From Arthrobacter luteolus NBRC 107841 (GTDB lineage Bacteria > Actinomycetota > Actinomycetes > Actinomycetales > Micrococcaceae): 64,000 bases of DNA. The stretch spans positions 359,473 through 423,472 of the forward strand of contig NZ_BCQM01000003.1 of assembly GCF_001552075.1 (NCBI RefSeq). The letters are read 5' to 3'. Position numbers and translations under genes: made by a program. This document shows positions 8,722-16,500 of this stretch, one piece after another (the first letter of the stretch is position 1; each line of letters starts with the position of its first letter). The notes below the pieces were generated by a model. It was not told the origin of the DNA. It did no database searches and worked only from the letters and a program-made list of their open reading frames with translations.

Positions 8722-8804
8722 CGCAGAAGCGCGTATGGAGAAGCCGACAATTGATCGTGGGGGGCAGTCCGGATAATTCAGCCATGACTTGCCCCGCGTA
8801 ATGC

Positions 8805-8834
8805 TTGGGCGGTCTGTCCCTGCCAGAGCAGAAT
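8805..8834 (+). promoter_or_regulatory. candidate promoter of the TPR gene
   Basis: TTGGGC and CAGAAT are separated by 18 bp, about 50 nt before the GTG start at 8885. The same -10 hexamer, CAGAAT, is used by the leaderless flavoprotein promoter at 14886. Confidence 0.4.
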
Positions 8835-8884
8835 AGACGTAGTGTTTGCTGCAAGCAGCCGATTGGCGAGAGTGAGAAAGTGTC

Positions 8885-9919
8885 GTGGCTTTGACTACCG
8901 ATGACTTCATATTGAACGAGTACAAGGCACGACTGCTCTGGGAACGCCGGGAGTACACCGCCGCCCTAAAACACACGCGCCAGGCTGCAGAGACTGCAGC
9001 CTCGCGAAAGGATGAGGCTGGTTGGTGGAGGATGACCTTCCTGCTCGCCGAATGTCAAAGGGAGCTCGGCCTCATCGACGAATGCGCAGACACGGCAAAA
9101 CTACTGGCCGATCATCCGTTAACTCTGGACGATCCTGAGTTGGCAGCCAAAGCCAAAGCGCTGAGATCGGCCGGTTTGCGGAGCCTCGGGCAGCTTCCTG
9201 AGGCTCTGGAGGTTGCGCGCGAAGCGGCTCTCGATTTTCCTGAGACAGGATACGGGAGCAAAGGAAAGCTTGAAGCTCAGCAAGTTCTGGTTGCCGCACT
9301 GGCGGAAAGTGGAAACCTGGAAGGTGCATGGCGGGAAGCTGAAATCCTTGTCGGACTGATCGATGACGGAACAGCCGCCAACAAGGCTGGGAAGGGGTAC
9401 TGGGTTGTAGGTAACGTGGCGTTCCTGCTGGGAAGGAATACAGAAGCCACGCACTACCATGGCCTGGCAGCCGAGTGTCTTTCACCCAGCAACGATGTCA
9501 GCCTATGGGCCCTGTTCAACAAGGCATCAGCGTTTATGCGGCTGACCGCAAATCTTGTCGAGCCGGAAACCCTACAGTGCATTGAACGCGCGGAGATGGC
9601 GATCTCTATCAGTGGCGGAAACCCTCAGGACGAACTGGATATCATTTCCATTCGTGCTCACTGGTGCTACCTCACCGGCGAAGTGGCCGCGGCGAGAGAG
9701 CAAATGGCCGGGGTTGTGCAACAGGTTGATTCAATGTCGCCGCTGACAGAGGGGGACGCGCGTCTCCTGTATGCACGAATTTTGAACGATGACGGTGAAG
9801 TGGACCAAGCGGTTGAACAAGCCCGCGCGAGCGCCGATCTATTCGACAAAGTGGGTGCTGCAACTAGGGCTGAACATGCAAGAACGTTCTTGACGGAGAT
9901 AGGTCGGCTGGATTCGTAG
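8885..9919 (+). CDS. all-TPR protein, candidate peptide receptor
   Basis: A 344-residue protein made almost entirely of paired helices of TPR type (for example ALKHTRQAAETAASRKDEAGW, SLGQLPEALEVAREAALDFP, GNLEGAWREAEILVGLI, DDGEVDQAVEQARASADLFD). It has no N-terminal DNA-binding domain, signal peptide or membrane helix, so it is cytoplasmic. The length is close to the Rap-type TPR receptors of Gram-positive peptide signalling, which also lack an HTH. Base composition is visibly AT-richer than its neighbours, suggesting transfer. The start is GTG with a weak ribosome binding site. It is divergent from a secreted-peptide gene. The fold is supported; the receptor role is inferred. Confidence 0.85.
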   Translation: MALTTDDFILNEYKARLLWERREYTAALKHTRQAAETAASRKDEAGWWRMTFLLAECQRELGLIDECADTAKLLADHPLTLDDPELAAKAKALRSAGLRSLGQLPEALEVAREAALDFPETGYGSKGKLEAQQVLVAALAESGNLEGAWREAEILVGLIDDGTAANKAGKGYWVVGNVAFLLGRNTEATHYHGLAAECLSPSNDVSLWALFNKASAFMRLTANLVEPETLQCIERAEMAISISGGNPQDELDIISIRAHWCYLTGEVAAAREQMAGVVQQVDSMSPLTEGDARLLYARILNDDGEVDQAVEQARASADLFDKVGAATRAEHARTFLTEIGRLDS

Positions 9920-9977
9920 TTCAGTTGACGCGGGATGGCCTTCGGGCGCGCTAGGATGGCCGCACGATGCGGGGTGG

Positions 9978-10008
9978 AAACCTCCGGCGGGAACAAGCGG
10001 GGGTTTTT
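9978..10008 (+). terminator. rho-independent terminator of the TPR gene
   Basis: AAACCTCCG (9978-9986) pairs with CGGGGGTTT (9998-10006), with one mismatch or G-U pair, and is followed by a TTTTT run. It lies 58 nt after the TPR stop codon. Confidence 0.65.
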
Positions 10009-10119
10009 ACTAAGGAAGCTTTGTTTTTTGGGGGAAAATGAAAAAGTCTCATATTCACTGCTGTGGAATACGGGTGCAGAGTCAACACTTCGGCAGTGCG
10101 TCTACGCATGGGGGGCGTA

Positions 10120-10557
10120 ATGACGGTTAGCGAAAGCATCAACTACAGCGTTCGTGGGGACTCCGAGATTCGGGAGTCATCAGCGGAGGCCGCATCTGCC
10201 ATGGAAGGCTACGCAGAAGTCTCCCAGGACGACGGTTTCATCAGCATGGTGCTGCCGCCCGGTGCCGTTATCACCGGCGGGATTGCCGCCCGTGCCGCTG
10301 CGGAGTTCCAGGAACTGGCCGGAGCCGTGGACAAACCCCTGCTGCTGGAACTGACAGGCATTGAGTCGATCACGCGCAGCGCCCGCACCGTTTTTGGTTC
10401 CGCGCGCTCCGCGTCCGCCGTCGCCGTCGTCGGCTCCACCCAGGTCGATCGGGTCATAGCCAACTTCCTGCTGGGCGGGGACCTGCCGCCGTGTCCCACG
10501 AAGTACTTTTCGTCGAAACCCGATGCCCTGGCGTGGCTGGGAAGCCGGGCAGGATGA
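10120..10557 (+). CDS. STAS-like single-domain protein
   Basis: A 145-residue protein. After a short variable N-terminus, residues about 40-140 alternate strands and helices in the manner of SpoIIAA/STAS-type domains (KPLLLELTGIESITRSAR, SAVAVVGSTQVDRVIANF). ATG at 10120 has GGGGGG just upstream; the frame is open to 10063 without a better start. Its TGA overlaps the ATG of the GGDEF-EAL gene (ATGA), so the two are coupled. It may be a partner or modulator of that c-di-GMP protein. The family call is moderate. Confidence 0.7.
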   Translation: MTVSESINYSVRGDSEIRESSAEAASAMEGYAEVSQDDGFISMVLPPGAVITGGIAARAAAEFQELAGAVDKPLLLELTGIESITRSARTVFGSARSASAVAVVGSTQVDRVIANFLLGGDLPPCPTKYFSSKPDALAWLGSRAG

Positions 10558-12125
10558 CGGAGCCGGACACAGAGGACACCCGTCTCCAGCAGGTTGTGGA
10601 CGGAATTGTCCGCATCGCGGCCGGTGACCTGAGTACGCGGATCCGCACCTCGGCCAGACGGGACGCCGTCGACGCCGTTATCACCGGCATCAATCTGCTG
10701 GCCGAAGAGCTGAATTCCGTCTACCAGGAGTTTGAGGAGCGGGTGGAGTCGCGGACCCGTGAGCTGCAGGCGGCGCACCGCCAGATGCAGCGGATGGCCA
10801 TGAGCGATGCCCTGACCGGCACCGCTAACCGGACAGCGCTGATGCATGAGATTGAAGCAGAACTCGCCGCCTCGGGGGACGGCCTCAAACGGCCCGCCAT
10901 CCTCATGATCGACCTCGACGCGTTCAAAGACATCAATGACAGCTTTGGACACCAGACCGGAGACCAGGTGCTCGTCGAAGTTGCCCGGCGGATCCGCTGG
11001 GCCGTCCGGCGCGGAGACACGGTGGCCCGGCTGGGCGGGGACGAATTTGCCGTCCTGCTCCCGGAGACCGGCCTGACGACGGCCATGGGGGTTGCCGCCC
11101 GGGTCCAGGAATCGCTGGCCGAGTCCATCCGGGTAGAGGAAATCGATGTCTGGCCGCGGGCGAGCATCGGTGTGCACTCCGCGCTCCAGGGCGAATCTCC
11201 GGAAGACATCATGGTCCGGGCGGATACCGCCATGTATGCGGCGAAGGAGGCCGGGCGAAGCCAGAGCAAGGCGTTCGAGCCGGTGATGCTCTATGCGCGC
11301 CAGTTCCGCCGGGAGATGGCCGCGGAGCTGCGCGAAGGCGTGGCCCGGAACGAACTGTTCCTGGCCTACCAGCCGGTGGTGGAGCTCGCCACGGGCAGGA
11401 TGACCGGGGTGGAAGCCCTGATCCGGTGGCGCCATCCGCAGCGCGGACTCATCATGCCGGACGAGTTTATTTCGATCGCCGAGGAGACCGGAATCATCCT
11501 GGACGTCGGGCGGTGGGTCCTGCGCGCCGCCCTGGAACAGGTGGCCCGCTGGGAAGAACAGCTTTCCCTCGAATCTGACTTCAAAGTGCGCGTAAACCTC
11601 TCCGCCATGGAACTGCAGCGTCTTGACCTGGTGGACCACGTCCGCCGGGCACTCGCGGAGACCGGAATCGACGCCGCCCGCCTGGTCATCGAGATCACCG
11701 AAAGTGCGTTCGTCAGCGGCGGGGACGTGGAAATGTACTCGCTGAAATCCCTCGATGCCCTGGGTATCGGCATTGAGATCGACGATTTCGGCACCGGATA
11801 TTCCTCCATCAGCTATCTGCGCCGGCTGCCCGTGCACACCGTGAAGGTGGACCGCAGCCTGATCCGCGACATCAGCGCCGATCCCGGTCAGCTGCAGTTC
11901 GTCGACGCCGTCCACGGACTCATCCAGGCGGCCGGAATGGAAGCCGTTTTTGAGGGGATCGAAACCCTGGACCAGGCAGCGGACCTTCTGGTCCTGGGCT
12001 GCCGCAGCGGCCAGGGCTATTACTTCAGCCGGCCGCTCGAAGCCGGGCAGGTGGCTGCAATCCTGGAATCGGGCACCACGCTCCCGCTCGTGCAGGCCTC
12101 AGCCGCGGCTCCCACTGCGGGCTGA
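10554..12125 (+). CDS. cytosolic GGDEF-EAL cyclic-di-GMP protein
   Basis: A 523-residue protein with no membrane helix. Residues about 9-65 form a HAMP-like pair of helices and coiled coil (LQQVVDGIVRIAAGDLSTRI, EEFEERVESRTRELQAAHR). GGDEF follows, with intact LGGDEFAVLL near residue 160, then EAL from about 275 with VEALIRW, NLSAMEL, EITESAF, DDFGTGYSS, KVDRSLI and FEGIETLDQ. Both diguanylate cyclase and phosphodiesterase residues look intact, so either activity is possible. A soluble protein that starts with a HAMP-like linker is unusual; the co-translated STAS-like protein may supply the signal. The start is the overlapping ATG. Confidence 0.93.
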   Translation: MTEPDTEDTRLQQVVDGIVRIAAGDLSTRIRTSARRDAVDAVITGINLLAEELNSVYQEFEERVESRTRELQAAHRQMQRMAMSDALTGTANRTALMHEIEAELAASGDGLKRPAILMIDLDAFKDINDSFGHQTGDQVLVEVARRIRWAVRRGDTVARLGGDEFAVLLPETGLTTAMGVAARVQESLAESIRVEEIDVWPRASIGVHSALQGESPEDIMVRADTAMYAAKEAGRSQSKAFEPVMLYARQFRREMAAELREGVARNELFLAYQPVVELATGRMTGVEALIRWRHPQRGLIMPDEFISIAEETGIILDVGRWVLRAALEQVARWEEQLSLESDFKVRVNLSAMELQRLDLVDHVRRALAETGIDAARLVIEITESAFVSGGDVEMYSLKSLDALGIGIEIDDFGTGYSSISYLRRLPVHTVKVDRSLIRDISADPGQLQFVDAVHGLIQAAGMEAVFEGIETLDQAADLLVLGCRSGQGYYFSRPLEAGQVAAILESGTTLPLVQASAAAPTAG

Positions 12126-12143
12126 CCGGGACTTCCCTGGCCG

Positions 12144-12162
12144 GCTCCCCGCTGCGGGGAGC
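12144..12162. terminator. hairpin between convergent genes
   Basis: GCTCCCC and GGGGAGC pair around a 5-nt loop, inside a GC-rich flank. It lies between the GGDEF-EAL and phosphohexomutase gene ends. There is no U-tract, so the assignment is weak. Confidence 0.35.
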
Positions 12163-12211
12163 GGGCCGGCTCCGCCGCAGGCAGCGCCGTCCGGCGCCGG
12201 CCGGGCTAAAC

Positions 12212-13972
12212 CTAGGCTTCGAGCCCCAGGGCCGCCGCGATATCTGCGGTGGCAGCAGCCAGCCGGTCGGCCGCCGCTGCGCGTGCCCGCACCAGGTCCT
12301 CCCGGCCCTCCACCGGCTCAATGACCTCCAAGTAGCACTTGAGCTTGGGCTCAGTGCCGGAGGGACGGACGATGATCCGGGTGCCGTCTTCGGTGAGGTA
12401 GAGCAGTCCGTCAGTCGGCGGCAGCGCCTCCGAGCCAGTAGACAGGTCCACCGCGGAGACGACGGGGGAGCCGGCCAGCGAAACCGGTGCCTGATCCCGC
12501 AGCCGCGTCATCATCCGCGGAATCAGCGCCAGATCCTCCACTCGGACCGAAAGCTGATCCGAGGCGTGCAGCCCGTGCTCGAGCGCGAGGTCATCCAGCA
12601 TGTCGAACAGGGTCCGGCCCCGCGCCTTCAAAGCGGCAGCCAGCTCGGCGATGAGCAGTGCGGCGGAGATGCCGTCCTTGTCCCGGACCAGGGCCGGAGC
12701 CACACAGTATCCGAGGGCCTCTTCATAGCCGTAGACCAGTCCGGGAACCCGGGAAATCCATTTGAACCCGGTGAGGGTTTCCTGATGCTGGAAGCCTGCA
12801 GCCGCTGCGATCCGGGCCAGCAGCCGCGAGGACACGACCGAGTTGGCGAACACCGGAACGCGGCTGGAATCGCTGCGCGGCTTCAGGTGGCCGGAACGGA
12901 TCCGCTCGGCGAGGTGGGCGCCCAGCAGGGCACCGGTTTCGTCGCCCCGGAGCATCCGCCATTCGCCCGTGGCAGGGTCCTTCGCCGCCACTGCGGCCCG
13001 GTCGGCGTCCGGGTCGTTGGCCAGCACGACGTCGGCACCGGACTCGGCGGCCATGGCCAGTGCCAGGTCCAGGGCTCCGGGCTCTTCCGGATTGGGGAAG
13101 GCCACCGTGGGGAAATCCGGGTCCGGTTCGGCCTGTGCTGCCACCAGGCGGACGGAGGTGAAACCGGCGTCACGCAGAACGGCGGTCATGGTTTCGCCGC
13201 CGACGCCGTGCATCGGCGTGAGCACGATCGACAGGTCCCGTGCGGGGTAGCCGTCACGGCTGGCCAGGGCATCCACCGCGTTGATGTAGTCCGCCACGAT
13301 GGAATCGGAGACGTCCGTCCAGCCTTCCGGCGCGGTGTCGATGGAGGACAGCGGAACGGTGTAGTCGATGCGTGCGGCGATCTCGGCGTCGTACGGCGGC
13401 ACAATCTGGGCGCCGCGGCCCGGCCCCTTGACCGTCCGCCCGCCCAGATACACCTTGTACCCGTTGTCCAGCGCCGGGTTGTGGCTGGCGGTGACCATCA
13501 CACCGGCGTCGGTATCCAGGGCGCGGACCGCGTAGGCCAGGACCGGAGTGGGCAGGGCGGAGGGAAGCAGGAACGCTTCGATCCCGGCCGCGCTGAAGAC
13601 CGCAGCGGTGTCCAGGGCGAAGGCCCGGGATTTATACCGGGCGTCATAGCCGATCACGGCACTGGGAATCCGGCCGTCCGCCTTGCTCTGCAGGAACGCA
13701 GCGATCCCGGCCGCTGTCCGCCGGACCACTGCCCGGTTCATGCGGCGCGGGCCGGCGCCGAGCGCCGCGCGGAGTCCGGCGGTGCCGAACTCCAGGGTGC
13801 CGGTGAACCGGTCGGCCAGGTCGGCGACGGCCGCCTCGCCGTCGGCTCCCTGGGCGCCCGCGCGGGTGAGCAGGGCACGCAGTTCAGCGGCTGTGGCCGG
13901 ATCCGGATCCTCGTCCGCCCAGAGGCGTGCTTCGGTCAGCAGTTCCTGCAGTTCCATGGCGGTCAAGGTCAT
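12212..13972 (-). CDS. phospho-sugar mutase (phosphoglucomutase/phosphomannomutase family)
   Basis: A 586-residue alpha-D-phosphohexomutase. It has the phosphoserine loop VTASHNPALDNGYK (about residue 160), the metal-binding loop NDPDADR, the sugar-binding GYEEALGY, and the phosphate-binding RPSGTEPKLK near the C-terminus. Members of this long form act on glucose, mannose or pentose phosphates. It lies 30 nt downstream of purine nucleoside phosphorylase on the same strand. That suggests conversion of ribose-1-phosphate or deoxyribose-1-phosphate released from nucleosides to the 5-phosphate, feeding deoC. Substrate is inferred. Confidence 0.92.
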   Translation of the reverse strand: MTLTAMELQELLTEARLWADEDPDPATAAELRALLTRAGAQGADGEAAVADLADRFTGTLEFGTAGLRAALGAGPRRMNRAVVRRTAAGIAAFLQSKADGRIPSAVIGYDARYKSRAFALDTAAVFSAAGIEAFLLPSALPTPVLAYAVRALDTDAGVMVTASHNPALDNGYKVYLGGRTVKGPGRGAQIVPPYDAEIAARIDYTVPLSSIDTAPEGWTDVSDSIVADYINAVDALASRDGYPARDLSIVLTPMHGVGGETMTAVLRDAGFTSVRLVAAQAEPDPDFPTVAFPNPEEPGALDLALAMAAESGADVVLANDPDADRAAVAAKDPATGEWRMLRGDETGALLGAHLAERIRSGHLKPRSDSSRVPVFANSVVSSRLLARIAAAAGFQHQETLTGFKWISRVPGLVYGYEEALGYCVAPALVRDKDGISAALLIAELAAALKARGRTLFDMLDDLALEHGLHASDQLSVRVEDLALIPRMMTRLRDQAPVSLAGSPVVSAVDLSTGSEALPPTDGLLYLTEDGTRIIVRPSGTEPKLKCYLEVIEPVEGREDLVRARAAAADRLAAATADIAAALGLEA

Positions 13973-14002
13973 TGGGATGCCTCTGATCAGGTAAGAGCGG
14001 CG

Positions 14003-14806
14003 CTAGAGGGCGCCGATGATTCCGGCAAGCAGCTTGGAGATGCGGGGACCGGCCTCGACGCCGGCTTCGAGGACCTCCTGGTGGCTGAGCGGTTCCGGGC
14101 TGATGCCGGCTGCCAGGTTGGTCACCAGGCTGATGCCGAAAACTTCCATTCCCGCGTGCCGGGCCGCGATGGCTTCGAGCGCGGTGGACATGCCCACGAG
14201 GTCGGCGCCGATGGTCTTGGCGTAGCGGACTTCGGCCGGCGTCTCATAGTGCGGGCCGGGGAACTGGGCGTACACCCCCTCGTCGAGGCTGGGATCGACC
14301 GTGCGGGCCAGATCGCGCAGGCGGGGAGAGTAGAGGTCCGTGAGGTCGACGAACGTCGCACCCTCCAGCGGTGACGTGGCGGTGAGGTTGAGGTGGTCGC
14401 TGATCAGCACGGGTGTGCCGGGCTTCCACTCCGGGTTCAGCCCGCCGCAGCCGTTGGTCAGCACCATCACCTTGGCGCCCGCCGCTGCGGCCGTGCGCAC
14501 CCCGTGCACAACGGCGCGCACACCCTTGCCCTCGTAATAGTGTGTGCGGGCGCCGAGGATCAGCGCCCGCTTGCCGCCCGGGGTCAGGACGGAGCGGATG
14601 GTGCCCACATGTCCTTCCACCGCAGGGGCGGAGAAGCCGGGGATTTCCGACGCCGGAAGGGTGGCGGTGGTCTCACCGATCAGGTCCGCTGCGTCCCCCC
14701 AGCCGCTGCCCAGGACCAGGGCAAAGTCGTGGGAGGGCACACCGGTTTTCTCGGCGATGTAGGCCGCGGCCTGCCGGGCAAGTTCAAAAGGTTCGTCGTT
14801 GCTCAC
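14003..14806 (-). CDS. purine nucleoside phosphorylase
   Basis: A 267-residue trimeric-type PNP. It has LVLGSGWGD at the N-terminus, GARTHYYEG and [34 protein letters not shown], and the base-binding [35 protein letters not shown]. The enzyme cleaves purine nucleosides with phosphate to the free base and (deoxy)ribose-1-phosphate. The start is GTG at 14806, close to a TAAGTTGTAC stretch that may be the -10, so the mRNA may be leaderless. It is divergent from the flavoprotein gene and co-directional with the mutase. Confidence 0.95.
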   Translation of the reverse strand: MSNDEPFELARQAAAYIAEKTGVPSHDFALVLGSGWGDAADLIGETTATLPASEIPGFSAPAVEGHVGTIRSVLTPGGKRALILGARTHYYEGKGVRAVVHGVRTAAAAGAKVMVLTNGCGGLNPEWKPGTPVLISDHLNLTATSPLEGATFVDLTDLYSPRLRDLARTVDPSLDEGVYAQFPGPHYETPAEVRYAKTIGADLVGMSTALEAIAARHAGMEVFGISLVTNLAAGISPEPLSHQEVLEAGVEAGPRISKLLAGIIGAL

Positions 14807-14862
14807 CCGTACAACTTACCGCCTGCGGCGGCAAACCGCGGGCGGGAAGGGAATCGGTTCGT

Positions 14863-14891
14863 TTGAGAGGGGCTCCCGGATGGGACAGAAT
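14863..14891 (+). promoter_or_regulatory. leaderless promoter of the flavoprotein gene
   Basis: TTGAGA (14863-14868), a 17-bp spacer, and CAGAAT (14886-14891). The GTG start codon begins 9 nt after the -10, so transcription should begin at or within a base or two of it. Leaderless starts are common in actinobacteria. Confidence 0.7.
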
Positions 14892-14899
14892 GGACACTT

Positions 14900-16303
14900 G
14901 TGACGAGCCAACTAGATTTCACTGCCAGAAAAATTGCGATCCTCGGCGGCGGCCCGGGCGGATATGAGGCCGCGATGGTGGCCGCCTCCCTGGGTGCGGA
15001 CGTCACCATCGTCGAACGCAACGGGCTCGGAGGCTCCGCCGTCCTCACCGACGTCGTACCGTCCAAAACCCTCATTGCCACCGCTGACGTGATGACGCGC
15101 ATGAGCTCGGCCTCCAACCTCGGAGTCGACTTCGGCGAAGCCGGCAAGCCCGTGGTGGCTGATCTGAAGGTGGTTAACCACCGTCTGCTCGCCCTGGCCA
15201 AGGAACAGTCCAATGACATTCGCCGCACGCTGGAGCGCATGGGTGTGAAGGTGCTCGTGGGCGAGGGCCGGCTGCTGGACAACCGCACCATCGAGGTCAC
15301 CTCCGACGAAGGCACCACCACCGTGGAAGCTGAGGCGCTGCTGATCTCCACCGGCGCGAACCCGCGCGAACTGGAATCCTCCATGCCGGACGGCGAGCGG
15401 ATCTTCACCTGGAAGCAGATCTATAACCTGACCGAGGTTCCCGAGCACCTGATCGTCATCGGCTCGGGTGTCACCGGAGCCGAGTTCGCCTCGGCCTACA
15501 ACGGCCTGGGCGCACGCGTAACGCTGATTTCCAGCCGTGACCGGGTGCTCCCCGGCGAAGACGCCGACGCCGCCCGCGTGCTGGAGGATGTTTTCCAGGC
15601 CCGCGGCATGACCGTGCTGTCCCGCTCCCGCGCAGAATCCGTGAAGAACACCGGTGACGGCGTCCTGGTCACGCTCTCCGACGGCCGCACCGTTGAAGGC
15701 TCGCACTGCCTGGTCGCCGTCGGCGCCATCCCGAACACCCGGGACATCGGCCTGGAAGAGGCCGGGGTGACCCTGGATGAATACGGACAGATCAAGGTCG
15801 ACGGCGTTTCCCGCACCACGGCCTCCAACGTCTACGCGGCCGGCGACTGCACCGGTGTGTTCAACCTTGCCTCGGTCGCCGCCATGCAGGGCCGCATCGC
15901 CATCGCCCACCTGATGGGGGACAGTGTGAAGCCGCTGAAACTGAAGAACGTTGCCTCAAACATCTTCACCTCCCCGGAAATCGCGTCCGTAGGCGTCTCC
16001 GAAGCCGACATCGCGGCCGGCCGCTATCAGGGCGATGTCATCAAGCTGTCCCTGCACACGAACGCGCGCGCCAAGATGATGGACGTGAAGGAAGGCTTCG
16101 TGAAGATCATTGCGCGGAAGGGATCCGGGACAGTCATCGGCGGCGTCGTCGTCGGCCCGCGTGCCTCGGAGCTGATCTTCCCGATCGCCCTGGCCGTCAC
16201 GCAGAAGCTCCACGTGGATGACGTGGCGAACACCTTCACCGTGTACCCCTCGCTCACCGGCTCGATCTCGGAGGCCGCGCGGCGCCTGCACGTGCACCTG
16301 TAA
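14900..16303 (+). CDS. NAD(P)H-quinone reductase-type flavoprotein (LpdA-like)
   Basis: A 467-residue FAD protein of the lipoamide-dehydrogenase fold. It has the N-terminal FAD site ILGGGPGGYEAA, a central NAD(P) site VIGSGVTGAEFA, AAGDCTGV and a C-terminal dimer domain. The redox-active Cys pair is absent: the equivalent stretch reads GLGGSAVLTDVVPSK. This is the hallmark of mycobacterial LpdA-type proteins, which reduce quinones rather than lipoamide. Start at GTG because the promoter places the 5' end there. No pyruvate-dehydrogenase genes are nearby, in agreement. Physiological electron acceptor inferred. Confidence 0.9.
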   Translation: MTSQLDFTARKIAILGGGPGGYEAAMVAASLGADVTIVERNGLGGSAVLTDVVPSKTLIATADVMTRMSSASNLGVDFGEAGKPVVADLKVVNHRLLALAKEQSNDIRRTLERMGVKVLVGEGRLLDNRTIEVTSDEGTTTVEAEALLISTGANPRELESSMPDGERIFTWKQIYNLTEVPEHLIVIGSGVTGAEFASAYNGLGARVTLISSRDRVLPGEDADAARVLEDVFQARGMTVLSRSRAESVKNTGDGVLVTLSDGRTVEGSHCLVAVGAIPNTRDIGLEEAGVTLDEYGQIKVDGVSRTTASNVYAAGDCTGVFNLASVAAMQGRIAIAHLMGDSVKPLKLKNVASNIFTSPEIASVGVSEADIAAGRYQGDVIKLSLHTNARAKMMDVKEGFVKIIARKGSGTVIGGVVVGPRASELIFPIALAVTQKLHVDDVANTFTVYPSLTGSISEAARRLHVHL

Positions 16304-16316
16304 CCCAGCCCCTCCA

Positions 16317-16370
16317 GCCAAGGCCCGGCCCCGGACGTTCACGCGCTCCGGGACCGGGCCTTGGCTGTTT
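16317..16370 (+). terminator. terminator of the flavoprotein gene
   Basis: A long inverted repeat: 16317-16335 (GCCAAGGCCCGGCCCCGGA) pairs with 16347-16365 almost perfectly, followed by TGTTT. Confidence 0.8.
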
Positions 16371-16415
16371 CAGCGGCCTGCCACGGCATGACAGTCAAGG
16401 TATGACACCAGGGGT

Positions 16416-16449
16416 GTCCAAATAGTGGACGGATGTCCGAATGGCGGAC
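16416..16449. promoter_or_regulatory. tandem palindromic operators upstream of the MFS permease
   Basis: There are two near-identical 15-bp palindromes, GTCCAAATAGTGGAC (16416-16430) and GTCCGAATGGCGGAC (16435-16449), 19 bp apart centre to centre. Both have perfect 5-bp arms. They lie 52-85 nt before the permease start. This is a typical arrangement for a dimeric repressor or activator; no regulator gene is adjacent. Confidence 0.7.
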
Positions 16450-16500
16450 GCCGGGTTTTAGGATGAACTGTTTCCATCCCGCACCCGAAAGACTCACCCC

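Noticed and set aside
10038..10130. 30-residue frame (starts MKKSHIHCCG) with GGGGGA upstream, overlapping the STAS-like start
   Set aside because: The Shine-Dalgarno is reasonable, but composition is odd, it has no signal or domain and it overlaps the likely start region of the next gene; could be a leader peptide but is not supported.
10209..11915. 568-residue minus-strand frame opposite the GGDEF-EAL gene
   Set aside because: Shadow frame; low-complexity Gly/Arg/Asp translation without motifs.
12566..14374. 602-residue plus-strand frame opposite the phosphohexomutase and PNP genes
   Set aside because: Shadow frame; real enzymes with catalytic motifs lie on the minus strand.
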